A stretch of DNA of 15,344 nucleotides from Planctomycetota bacterium (GTDB taxonomy: Bacteria; Planctomycetota; Planctomycetia; Planctomycetales; Planctomycetaceae): the NCBI GenBank assembly GCA_013151585.1, contig JAADHY010000224.1, forward strand, positions 1-15,344, given 5' to 3'. Position 1 is the first letter of the stretch, and every line of letters begins with the position of its first letter. The notes below the pieces were generated by a model. The model had not been told where the DNA came from, did no database searches, and was given only the letters and a program-made list of their open reading frames with translations. Below are positions 1-9,107 of this stretch, piece after piece. The position numbers were made by a program, and so were the translations under genes.

Positions 1-3000
1 CGAGCTGTTCCGCCGACTCGTGCAGCATCCGCTCGTCTTCGACGACCAGTTCGGCTGCCATCGGGCCCGCTGAGGGCGCCTCGGCAGCGGTCGCGCCAAC
101 GCGCGCCCTATCGGCTAGCCTCACGGCCGTGCGCCGAGCCGCCTCCCGGGCCCGCTCTGTTGCAGGCAACAGCAACAGAACGAGCACAAGTACCCCAGCG
201 AACATGGCAAGCAACGCGCCTAAGCTCATCCGGCATCCGCCGAAGCCACGCCGAACAAGCAAGATGACCAGCAGCACCAACGAAACCCCGGCCAACCCCA
301 CCAGATTGGCAGCCATTTGCTGACGAGACGCCAGGGTGAATCGCAGTTGCCACCGTTGCCCCCAGTCGGGTTGATCAAGTGGCTTCGTCGGCCGCAGCGG
401 CCCTTCGCTTTTCACAAGCAATGTCGATGGCGGATATCGCAGCGTCCACTGGGTTTGCAAGACCTCGATGCCCGCGACTTGGCCATCGCCGCTGATCGCT
501 TCGATCGAAGGCGGCGCCTGATCGAACCGACCGGCGAATGTCAGCGGATCGGTCTGCGTGCGATACAAAACGGCCAACACATGCTGCGAACCCGGCGCAG
601 CGGCTGTGGGTAATGGCACCAGATACCGACCCTCTTTGCCCACCTGCACGATGACCGGCTGGCCGTCGATCCGAGTGGCCCAAAGCGATGCGGACCGCGG
701 CAGGCGCACGGCCAGGCTTTGCACTCCGGCCGCAGAAAATCGGAATTGGGCTTCGTTTTGAATACGTCCGGTCGGGGCCAGAACACTGAGGATTTGCAAT
801 TCGTGGCAAACAGCGATTGGAAGGGACGACCGCTCGTACCGCTTCTCGCGGAGGATCACGTGATAGCCGCCGGTGGCGTGGCGATAGGCCGCCACAACTC
901 GTTCCACCGGCTGATAGCGTGCGCGAGGGAAGTCCACCCAATCGACCGTGTCCAGTCGCCGACCAGCGGCATCTTGCGCATCGATCGTCAACTCTTGTTC
1001 GTCACCCGCCTCGATCGCGACGTACCCACTTTGCCATTCGGCATCCGGCAAAAGCAGGTCGGGCACGATTACCGAACTGCGGGAATTTCCATCGCCGCCG
1101 TCCTCGGCGGTTTGATCTGGCGCCGTCCTCTTGGTTTCAGGTCGAGGTTTCTCGGGGCCGTTAGTAGAAGGTTTGACCGCTGCGACCGGTTGCCCCTCCC
1201 CGGGCGTTCGCGGCACGACGACTTCGACCGTCAAGGTGGCCGTGCCGGTCAGACGGCGGTCGAATCTGAGAAACCAAGGACGTCGGCCGTCACGCGCCTG
1301 GCCGGCTTGTTGCTCAATCAGTCGGACGGTTGTCCCCACCAACTCGAAGCGCAGATCGCGGCCGACCGCCTCAGGCAGCAGCACGCGCAGTCCGGCAACG
1401 CCTCCTCCGCGGACTTGCAAGTTGGCTTCCAGGTGGGCGAACAGGTGGTCGCGTTCCAATCGAGCCAGGCAGACCGTGGTTGCAGAAAGTCGTGTCGGTT
1501 GCCGGCGGACCGCGAGTTTGCCACGAAATCGGGTATCTTGATAAACGAATCCCAGCCGACCGCCTTCGATGGGAACCTCGGCCGGGTCCAGACCGGCGAT
1601 CTGCTCCGGCACCACGTCCAGCTCCGAATCGGCTTTGACCAGATAAGAGCCTTCCACCACGCTCGCTTGCGGCAACCGCACTTCAGGCAACGTGATCGTG
1701 ATGGGATCGTCTTGCGGCGGCCAATTTTCAGGGACCAAGTGCGCTTCCAGTCGCAATTGCGTCTCCCGGCCGGGCGGAATCGCCGGATGAAATGCCACCC
1801 GCAACCGATGTTGGCCGGCAGCCTCGGTCAGCGCCGTCCATTCAACCGGTCGGCCGTCGACGAGCACCTGTGCGACCGTCCAATCGGCCGGCAGCTCGAC
1901 ATCGAGATCGAACAGCGGAGCGAACAGGCTTTGGAAGCTCGCTTGAGTCAGTCAGCAGACTCAAGCCGGACGTCTTCGCCGTCACGTCCAAAATTGTCGA
2001 AACCGCGGCATGAATCTCGCGAGGCTTCGTCGTTGTCACAAAGGTCAGCCGGAAATCGTCGCTCCAGGCGTGAAAGGTTTGGACGCGTGCGGCTTCGATC
2101 GTTTCGGACGAGGACCGGAGCCGTCTTCGCCGAGGCGTCGACTGGGGCGGCGCGAGCTGCCGAACGCGGCCGGCTTCGCGCAGATGGAGCCGCAGTCCTT
2201 TGGCGGATCGGATCACGATTCGTCCCACATGCCCGCTGGCAGCCGGCAGCCGAAGCGCGGGAACGTGCCAGGGTTGTTCGTCCGTCACGCCGAGCAAACC
2301 GCGGAAGACCACTTTGTGGGCGTCCGCCAGCGATTGACGAAACGACAACTGGACGCACTGCTCACCGGCGGCTGTCTCTCGACGCCACGAGGCCAAGCCC
2401 GGCGATTCGACCGACACAATTTCGACACCCGCCGGCAGCTCTGCCGTCAAGTTCTCAAGCGGCTTGCCGAACACCTGCAAAGTCGTTTCGGCCTGCCAAC
2501 GAACCTCGCCCGGAGCGACATCCAGGTCGTAGCGGGTTCGAGCGAACAACAACGTCTCGGCCCGCTGCTGCTGGCGAATTGGTCTGAACAGCAAACTGAC
2601 TCGGTCCAACCCGCCCAAATCCAGTTCGTACGTGGCGGGGCGGTCGTCTGGAGCTGGCCGGGCTGGTGCACCTCCTGCAAGCACCACTCGCTGGCCGGCC
2701 GGAACGAGCAGGCGCATTCGGGTCGACGGACACGGCGGCAACGAAAAAAGTGCCGTTCGGTCGCTGCCGGCTCGGATCAGCTCCGCCGACAGCTCCAGCT
2801 CCAGGACAGCGGTTCCGGCTCGATCGTGGAGCAATTGCAGCACCGCCTCGCGGGCGTCCTGCCCGAGTTTCGCAGCGCGGGCCGGCTCGTCCACGGCAAG
2901 CCACCCCAACCGAGCGGGTTGGCCGTTCAGTGTCGCTTTTTCCACGGCGATGCCGCGCAGCGGGAGCGGAAGTGACGCCCACCCGTCGATCTTTTGTCGC

Positions 3001-3480
3001 AAGTGCAACTTGCCCCGGATCCGCAGATGCCCGCCTTCTGCATGCGCCTCGTACTCCGCCTGTGCGATAACGATCGGCTTCCCGATCGGCGGGTTTGCGT
3101 TGGTTGGCCCGAGCCGCCGCAAACAGTTTTGTGAACTCTTCTCGCGGCAACAGAATCGTTTTGGCTCCCGACGGGAACACCGTGCTAAGCTCGTCGGTCG
3201 GGACATAGAGCTCGCGGTATTCGGGCGCAAGCGGTTTTGCCGACCGGCTTTTTGGCGACCTTTCCCTTCGGTCGGACAGCCCATCGATCGGAGCAGGCCG
3301 TTGAGCGCCCTTGCCGGTGCCCGCGGGTGGAGCGGCCGTCAGATCCCTCGTGATGCCGGGACCGAACGCGACCAGCCCGGCCGCCGCGACGGCAAGCGAC
3401 AGCAGCCACGAGCCGACCGCTCGCGATGGCGCGACGTGATCCGCTCGACTCGCTCGGCTTACACAGTCCGCTCGGTTCAT
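1..3480 (-). pseudogene. Large secreted/membrane protein, paralogue of the upstream gene; two frameshifts; partial at left edge
   Basis: Function unknown. ATG at 3480 lies 3 bp after the stop of the upstream gene, so the two are probably co-transcribed. Segment 1 (about 3480-3093) has a hydrophobic N-terminal segment near residues 24-45 and a motif starting LYVPTDEL and ending in LLPREEFTKLF; the upstream protein has the parallel VYVPYKDL and FLPYAEYLRLW. Segment 2 (about 3092-1950) and segment 3 (about 1945-1) lie in successive +1 frames. I translated segment 3 by hand: it is open to the window edge, with a beta-rich middle, two membrane helices (around 300-235 and 210-160) and a charged tail. 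Fixing one base at 3091-3093 and one AGTC copy at 1946-1955 restores a single frame of more than 1150 codons. As read, translation from the start would stop after 341 codons. It is either a young pseudogene or an assembly error. Confidence 0.75.
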
Positions 3481-3483
3481 GAT

Positions 3484-6400
3484 TCACTCTTTCTCCGGCT
3501 GGTTCTGAGAGTCGTCTTCGCCAGCCGTCTCTCCTTCGGATGCATCGAGATTTGGCTGCGGCTCATCGCCGGACAAGGTGTCCTTTTGCTGGGGGCCGCT
3601 TTCTGGTTCGCTCGAGGGTGGTTCTTCCGCCGACGGCCTCTGAGGCTCCTCCGCACCCGGTGACGGCTCGGCCGGCGGCTGAGACTCGGCAGAAGCTTCG
3701 GGCTCGACTGGCGGTTGAGGCTCAGCCGCCGAATCCGGCTGAGGCGGTTTTGTCTGCGGCTCGGCCGTACGCCGAGCCCCCAGCACGCCGTGAATCAACC
3801 AGAGTCCCAGCATCGCCACCAATCCGAACCGAGCGACAGTCAGCCACTGAGCCGCCGCTTGGAGATCGGTCAGTCCGTACATCAGCAGCGCGACGGCGGC
3901 CAGCAACAGCAGCGCCAGCTTGTTTTCCCAACTGGTCTTCCGGAGAACCCACGCTACGAAAACCAAAGCGAGCGTCCAAACCCCTGTATGGAACCGCACG
4001 TTCCACCATCCGGTCGAAAAGCGATCGGGACTGCTCAGGCTCCGATACCGATAGGCCCGGCCAAAGGTGGGGAAGTCAACCATTGTCAGAGGGGGGGCCT
4101 CGATCCAACGCTCCAGGTCGACCGACGGTTCCCGCCAAGCGATCCCCAATGCGGCCAGGACGAAAGGGGGTTGCTCCAGGGTGAACTCCTCCGGGCTGCC
4201 CACCAGCGCGACGCGCGGAGGGACCCAAAGGGCCAAGCGGGTTTGCTGCACCACGGCCGACGCCGTTTGTCCGCCGAGGCGCGGCAGCGGAAGTTCCAAC
4301 TGTCCTCGGCCGGCTTCGAACGCCTCTGACAAAGCCGTGCGAAACTGAAGCGTCAGCGTGAAGGGCTCATCCGACGACTTCGCCCGCGCCACATTGATCA
4401 GGTATCGCTCCCACCCGGCCTCCGGCGGTCTTTCGATTTCACCCGATGCCGCTTCCGCATCAGGCGGTGCCCCGCCCGCGACGCCTTCTGGAGGTTCTCC
4501 TCCCGCGTCATCCTGAGGCCGTTCCATGTCCGCCCGTTTTCCGTCCACCAAGACCCCCAGCAGTTCCAGACCCCCGGGCAGATCGATGGCCAGTCGTTGC
4601 CGTTCGCTGCTTCGCAGGCGATAGCGACATCGATAAAGCGCTTGCTGATCTCCGCTGACAACGATTTCGATCAACGCCCGAGACACAACCGTCTGGACCA
4701 CTTTCTGCGTTTCCAGCTTGGCCCGGGTCAACTTCAAGGTGACGGGCTGCAAGAAATAGCGGTAAGCCAGAGCCCCTTGCTGCGCCAGCCCGGTCAACTC
4801 ACGCAAATCGATCGGTTCCAACGCTTCCGTCGCTGGACGTGCCGATACCGACAGCGTTGCCTCCTTGCGGACCACGATTTCGCCCGTCACATGGACCAGC
4901 GGAATGGCCTCCGGACGCCCCGGCCCCGGTTCCAACCCAAACGGACGAACAGGCCGGATGACGAATTCTGCGGCTGGTTTTTCCCCGTCTTGGGAAACCA
5001 AGTCGTAGGACACCTCGAACTGCTGCCGCCCGACCACCGGCCGCTGCAATTGAACTGTCCACGTCACCCAGCCGTCTTCGGCCTTTTCCGCTCGGGTTTT
5101 TTGCCGGATCGCTGCGGCACCGGCTTTCGCGGTCGATTGGATCTCCACTCGATCGGCAATCGCCTCTGGCACAGCCAACCGAAACGTGTCCACCGGCGCA
5201 TACTGCACGTCATAACGGACTTGAGTGGTCACGCGGGTCAGCTCTTGCCGGACGTCGACCACCGTGCCGACGAAAGCCGTCAGCCGAGTCGGTTTCCGAC
5301 GCGTCCGGACCGGAATCTCAACGGGGCGTCGGGCGAAAGTCCAACTGGCGGCTACGCGTAGCCGCGCCATCGGAATAGCTCCTTCCGGCGGCGCCGGCTC
5401 CGCTCCCCGCAGCTTCTCCGGATCAGTGAACACGTCGATGGCTTCGGGCGCGTAGAGCGTGATTCGACCCGTTTCCCTCGTCACGTCCAACGGTTCCAGC
5501 AACGGCAACAGCAGCTCTTGACCCGACGTCTGTGTGGGAACCGGCCGATGGGCCACCACAACGACCGTCGTTTTTCCGATCTGCTTTTCGCGGAAAGAAA
5601 CGGTCAGACGCTTCGCGGCCTCATCGATGGCGTGCGATTTGACAGCCGGCCCACTCACCCCATCCACCACCAGGTCGTTCGGCACTTTCAATCGGACTTC
5701 GAAAACGCCCGCCTTTTCGATCGTATACTCCAGCTCGGCCGTCACCCGCAGATCGTTCTGCCCGAACACATAACGCCCGCGATGCACGACGGTCACCCGA
5801 GGCTGAATGGGCGCGGGCAACACGCTCAGATTGACGCGTGAACTGAAATAGCGAAACGCCAACATACCAGGGCGGCGCATCACACCGGACACGTCTTTTT
5901 CTTCGATCCGGATCAATCCCTGCTGCTTTTCGATCGTCAGGGTGAGCTCGCGGCTTGGGATGACCACCACGTGCCCGTCTTCGTGAACCACGCCCAATGC
6001 GTGAATGCCGAATGCTTGGCCATCGTCCAGCCCGGCAATCCGCACCGGCCCCTCGGGCAAAGGCTGTTCGGCATCCACCTGGACGGTAACGCTGTCCTTG
6101 ACCGGCTCGAAAAAGTCGACCTGAACGACGCGCCTGTTGCCGTTTTCAGCCTTTTCGACGTTCCAGTTCTTGATCTTGGCTGTTGGCGATGAGACATCGA
6201 GGACCCGAGCCGTAGCCGGCACGGCGAAGCGCGCTTGTGCGAGCTGCCCCCGCAAGACTTGATAGGCGAGAACTGCATGCCAGTGAATCAAATCGCCTTC
6301 GATTCCCACTTGGAGCCGGTTGGACGCTCTCGCCAGCAGTTCCCGTTTCGGAGCCGCTCCCTCGACCGGATGCCAAGTGGCGACAATGCGCGGAGTCGCT

Positions 6401-7119
6401 CCCAGGCGAACCTTCAACCGCGATTGTTTTTCTCCAACCTCGCTTTCCAGCGGCACCCCCGCTGGCGATAGCTCGATCCGCTGCTTCCCTTGCGGAACGA
6501 TCAGCTCCAGCGTCGCCGTGGCTGCTGGCGGCACTGTCAGCTCAAACCGCCGGCCGTTTGGCGTGGAGGCCACACGACAGGATAGTTCCACGTGCACCAT
6601 GCGCGGACCGGTGCCCCCGGAGAAAAGCATCGCATAGCGGCCAGAGCCGGTCGCGTAGAAGACCATCTCGCCCGACTTGCATTCCACCTTGCCGACCGCT
6701 GCTTCGCCGAACTGAATCGGAAGCTCAGCCCACGGATCCTGCAGTACGTCGACCGTCCAGTCGCCGGTGACTCGCGCGAAGTCCCCTTCAACGCGGGCTG
6801 TGTATTGAGCCGAACGGATCACGGCCGAGAGGGGAGGCTTTTCTCCCTCTGCTCGCGTGGCTTTGCGCCACAGCCGGAGGTATTCGGCGTAGGGCAAGAA
6901 CACGCCGGCTCCCGGCTTCTCGAAGACGGCTTTCAGGTCCTTGTAAGGCACGTACACCGTGCGGCCGGATGGGGCGTCGATCGGGGCCTTGCCAGAGTCC
7001 GCGGGTTTCTTTTGTGGGGGCGACTTAGCCGCGTCAGCCGCAAGCGCCGTCGAACACAAGAGTTGGATGCAGAGCGCTGTCAGCAACGCCGTCAGCGAAG
7101 AGAGCCGCTGGAACCGCAT
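3484..7119 (-). CDS. Giant envelope protein with signal peptide, C-terminal membrane helices and Pro/Glu-rich tail; unknown function
   Basis: I do not recognise a named family. The 1211-residue product starts with a Sec signal peptide (about residues 1-27, likely cleaved near STALA-AD). A motif near residues 50-75, starting VYVPYKDLKAVF and continuing to FLPYAEYLRLW, is shared with the paralogue downstream. About 950 residues of alternating beta-type sequence follow. Near the C-terminus are three hydrophobic segments (roughly 1035-1055, 1060-1080 and 1090-1115), then a tail of about 95 residues rich in Pro, Glu, Ser and Gln. The layout suggests a large extracytoplasmic domain anchored near its C-terminus, with the tail inside or in the envelope. 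I chose ATG 7119 over GTG 7125 because AAGGA sits 8 bp before the ATG but only 2 bp before the GTG. The next gene begins 3 bp after its stop, which implies coupled expression. Large proteins without known domains are common in Planctomycetota; a structural or surface role is inference. Confidence 0.85.
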   Translation of the reverse strand: MRFQRLSSLTALLTALCIQLLCSTALAADAAKSPPQKKPADSGKAPIDAPSGRTVYVPYKDLKAVFEKPGAGVFLPYAEYLRLWRKATRAEGEKPPLSAVIRSAQYTARVEGDFARVTGDWTVDVLQDPWAELPIQFGEAAVGKVECKSGEMVFYATGSGRYAMLFSGGTGPRMVHVELSCRVASTPNGRRFELTVPPAATATLELIVPQGKQRIELSPAGVPLESEVGEKQSRLKVRLGATPRIVATWHPVEGAAPKRELLARASNRLQVGIEGDLIHWHAVLAYQVLRGQLAQARFAVPATARVLDVSSPTAKIKNWNVEKAENGNRRVVQVDFFEPVKDSVTVQVDAEQPLPEGPVRIAGLDDGQAFGIHALGVVHEDGHVVVIPSRELTLTIEKQQGLIRIEEKDVSGVMRRPGMLAFRYFSSRVNLSVLPAPIQPRVTVVHRGRYVFGQNDLRVTAELEYTIEKAGVFEVRLKVPNDLVVDGVSGPAVKSHAIDEAAKRLTVSFREKQIGKTTVVVVAHRPVPTQTSGQELLLPLLEPLDVTRETGRITLYAPEAIDVFTDPEKLRGAEPAPPEGAIPMARLRVAASWTFARRPVEIPVRTRRKPTRLTAFVGTVVDVRQELTRVTTQVRYDVQYAPVDTFRLAVPEAIADRVEIQSTAKAGAAAIRQKTRAEKAEDGWVTWTVQLQRPVVGRQQFEVSYDLVSQDGEKPAAEFVIRPVRPFGLEPGPGRPEAIPLVHVTGEIVVRKEATLSVSARPATEALEPIDLRELTGLAQQGALAYRYFLQPVTLKLTRAKLETQKVVQTVVSRALIEIVVSGDQQALYRCRYRLRSSERQRLAIDLPGGLELLGVLVDGKRADMERPQDDAGGEPPEGVAGGAPPDAEAASGEIERPPEAGWERYLINVARAKSSDEPFTLTLQFRTALSEAFEAGRGQLELPLPRLGGQTASAVVQQTRLALWVPPRVALVGSPEEFTLEQPPFVLAALGIAWREPSVDLERWIEAPPLTMVDFPTFGRAYRYRSLSSPDRFSTGWWNVRFHTGVWTLALVFVAWVLRKTSWENKLALLLLAAVALLMYGLTDLQAAAQWLTVARFGLVAMLGLWLIHGVLGARRTAEPQTKPPQPDSAAEPQPPVEPEASAESQPPAEPSPGAEEPQRPSAEEPPSSEPESGPQQKDTLSGDEPQPNLDASEGETAGEDDSQNQPEKE

Positions 7120-7320
7120 GGCCACGATCCTTCTATTGTCACTGCGAGCCTCGGCGCAAGGCCTCGGAATGCTCGCCCTTTGCTACGACACGCACGAGCG
7201 TCCGCCCGACACGGCTGCCAGGACGCTCAGGAACCGTCCGTCCGGCTTATCCGGCGACCTCGGCCGTCAAACAGCAGAGGCTACAAAAGCCGAGCGAAGC
7301 AGCGAAGCTTTGCCGGTCAG

Positions 7321-7338
7321 TGGGGATGCGCATCCCCA
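7321..7338. repeat. 18-bp perfect palindrome in divergent intergenic region
   Basis: TGGGGATGCGCATCCCCA equals its own reverse complement. It is not followed by a T tract on either strand, so a terminator is unlikely. A dimeric regulator site or a cruciform-forming element is possible. Inverted 7-bp arms at 7290-7296 and 7359-7365 lie almost symmetrically around it. Confidence 0.6.
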
Positions 7339-7522
7339 ATCGCTACTGTAATGTACGACGCTCGGTCGGCTCCAGTGTTCTCCACAAATTTTGGCTTTCA
7401 CCCGCTTTTTCGACGAAATTGGGACGCTGCCACGCAGCACCGCAGACCGCACGGACCAAGATCGTCGCGTGCCTCAACGCGGGAAGCATCGGCGACCCGC
7501 AAGCCGGAAGGTCCGCTGGTGT

Positions 7523-7550
7523 TTGCCTCGCTCACGTGCAGCGTTATGAT
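7523..7550 (+). promoter_or_regulatory. Candidate sigma-70-type promoter of the oxidoreductase gene
   Basis: TTGCCT (7523-7528, 4 of 6 consensus bases), a 16-bp spacer, then TATGAT (7545-7550, 5 of 6). The predicted start near 7557 gives a leader of about 65 bases. The call rests on sequence match only. Confidence 0.4.
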
Positions 7551-7563
7551 CAAACAATTGATC
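7548..7563. promoter_or_regulatory. Inverted repeat overlapping the predicted -10 and start site; possible operator
   Basis: GATCAA-ACAA-TTGATC is a perfect 6-4-6 inverted repeat that overlaps the last bases of the candidate -10 and the predicted transcription start. A repressor bound here would block initiation. No regulator is identified. Confidence 0.35.
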
Positions 7564-7621
7564 CCCGCCGATTCCTGAAGCAGGCGTATGAGAGGGCAAT
7601 GAGAACCGAAAGGAGACCGAC

Positions 7622-9019
7622 ATGAGACAGCATCGACACGAGCGGCCAAGCAGCGAATCAAGAATCCACGAGCGAAACGGCGAGACCACGTCACGCCGCG
7701 AGTTTCTGAAACAAGGAGGTGGCGCGTTGGCGGGAGCTGCGTTCGCAGGGACTTTGGCACGTGGTGCCTACGCGGGCGAGGACAACACGATCCGGCTGGC
7801 GTTGATCGGCTGCGGCGGACGCGGCAGCGGGGCGGTGGCCAATGCTCTGTCCGTTCCGGACAGCGGTCCGGTCAAGCTTTACGCCATGGCCGACGTGTTC
7901 GAAGATCGGTTGAACCGGTCCTACCGGGCTCTGCGGCAGAAATTCGGCGATCGGATCGACGCCCCGCCCGAGCGGCAGTTCGTCGGATTTGACGCGTACA
8001 AGAAAGCCATTGATTGCCTTCGGCCAGGCGATGTGGCGCTTCTGACGGCCTACGCCTATTGTCGGCCGACGCACTATGAATACGCAGTCCGCAAGGGCGT
8101 GAACATCTTCATGGAAAAGCCTTTCGCCTCTGACCCGGCAGGCTCGCACAGGATGCTCCGTGTCAACCAAGAGGCCAAGAAGAAAAACCTCAAGATCGCC
8201 GGCGGTCTGATGTGCCGTCACTCGGTGGCCCGGCAGGCGTTCATCGAGAAAGTCCGCAACGGCGAGCTGGGCGACTTGTTGCTGATCCGCGCTTACCGGA
8301 TGGGGCGAGGCGGACAGCTCCCAAAACGCCCGGAAGACCGGAATGAAGTGGAGTGGCAGATTCGGCATCGCGTGTACTTTTTCTGGGGCGGAGCCGGTCG
8401 GTTCATCGAACTGATGATCCATCAGATCGACGAGTGCTGCTGGCTGAAGGACGGCTGGCCGGTCGCCGCTCACGGAATGGGCGGCCGTGCGGTCAACAAC
8501 CACAGTTGCGGCCAGAACCTTGATACTTACTCGATCGAGTACACCTTTGCCGACGGAAGCAAAGCCATGGTCTACGGCCGCGATATGAATCGTTGCTACA
8601 ACGATTTCGCTACGTTCGTGCACGGCACCAGGAAAGCCGGCCAATTCTCCGGCAATATTCACGCAGCGACCGTGCACACTTACAAAGACCAGCGCATGAC
8701 CAAAGACAACATTGATTGGAAAGCGGACAAAGAGCCGTGCAGTCCTTGGCAGGCGGAATGGAACGTACTGCTGAAGAAGATTCGCAAGGACGAGCCGCAC
8801 AACGAAACGGAGCGAGTGGTCTACGCTAACCTGGCCTCCATACTCGGTCGAGCCGCCGTTCACTATCAACGAGTGGTAACGTGGGACGAAGTGATGAGCT
8901 CGCAGTTCGCCTTTTGTCCGTATGTGGACGAGCTGACGTTTGACAGTCCCGCTCCCGTTCAAGCTGATGCCGACGGCCATTACCCCGTCCCGATCGCTGG
9001 CCAGTGGCAAGAGCTATGA
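7622..9019 (+). CDS. Tat-exported Gfo/Idh/MocA family oxidoreductase
   Basis: Members of this family are NAD(P)-dependent sugar or inositol dehydrogenases and related enzymes; the substrate here cannot be read. The 465-residue product begins with a twin-arginine signal, S-R-R-E-F-L-K at residues 24-30, followed by a hydrophobic stretch ending near ARGAYA. The Rossmann fold then begins with LALIGCGGRGSGA, a dinucleotide-binding glycine motif. The family Glu-Lys-Pro motif is in NIFMEKPFASDPAG around residues 163-176. ATG 7622 is supported by GAAAGGAG 6 bp upstream. Export of a nicotinamide-binding protein by Tat, which carries folded cofactor-loaded proteins, is typical of the many planctomycete paralogues. 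Tat-bearing GH109 glycosidases share this fold and use NAD+ non-consumptively, so a glycosidase role is an alternative. The gene stands alone and converges with a glycosyltransferase gene. Confidence 0.9.
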   Translation: MRQHRHERPSSESRIHERNGETTSRREFLKQGGGALAGAAFAGTLARGAYAGEDNTIRLALIGCGGRGSGAVANALSVPDSGPVKLYAMADVFEDRLNRSYRALRQKFGDRIDAPPERQFVGFDAYKKAIDCLRPGDVALLTAYAYCRPTHYEYAVRKGVNIFMEKPFASDPAGSHRMLRVNQEAKKKNLKIAGGLMCRHSVARQAFIEKVRNGELGDLLLIRAYRMGRGGQLPKRPEDRNEVEWQIRHRVYFFWGGAGRFIELMIHQIDECCWLKDGWPVAAHGMGGRAVNNHSCGQNLDTYSIEYTFADGSKAMVYGRDMNRCYNDFATFVHGTRKAGQFSGNIHAATVHTYKDQRMTKDNIDWKADKEPCSPWQAEWNVLLKKIRKDEPHNETERVVYANLASILGRAAVHYQRVVTWDEVMSSQFAFCPYVDELTFDSPAPVQADADGHYPVPIAGQWQEL

Positions 9020-9021
9020 TC

Positions 9022-9053
9022 GCCCCGGTCGAAAGGGCAGGTTTGTCGTTTTT
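9022..9053 (+). terminator. Weak terminator-like hairpin after the oxidoreductase gene
   Basis: Directly after the stop codon, GCCC (9022-9025) can pair with GGGC (9035-9038) across a 9-base loop, followed by a T-rich stretch ending in TTTTT (9049-9053). The stem is only 4 bp and the T run is delayed, so this is a weak candidate in the short convergent gap. Confidence 0.25.
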
Positions 9054-9107
9054 GGTTGGACTTCTCGGGAGCAGCGTCGCAGCTCGAATTTCGTGGCCAC
9101 TGTTGTT

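Larger units (their letters stand above)
7120..7621. other. Divergent intergenic region, no gene
   Basis: About 500 bp between the minus-strand envelope gene and the plus-strand oxidoreductase. Short open frames here have no family-like sequence. It holds a 16-bp direct repeat (two copies of AGCGAAGC at 7292-7307), an 18-bp palindrome at 7321-7338, 7-bp inverted arms CCGAGCG (7290-7296) and CGCTCGG (7359-7365) that roughly flank it, and a candidate promoter with an overlapping inverted repeat at 7523-7563. No convincing promoter for the minus-strand gene was found. Confidence 0.6.

Noticed and set aside
719..2587. 622-codon open frame on the plus strand
   Set aside because: It is antisense to the minus-strand frames that translate into coherent protein with paralogy to the upstream gene. 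Its own product is Arg/Ser/Gln-rich without domain pattern.
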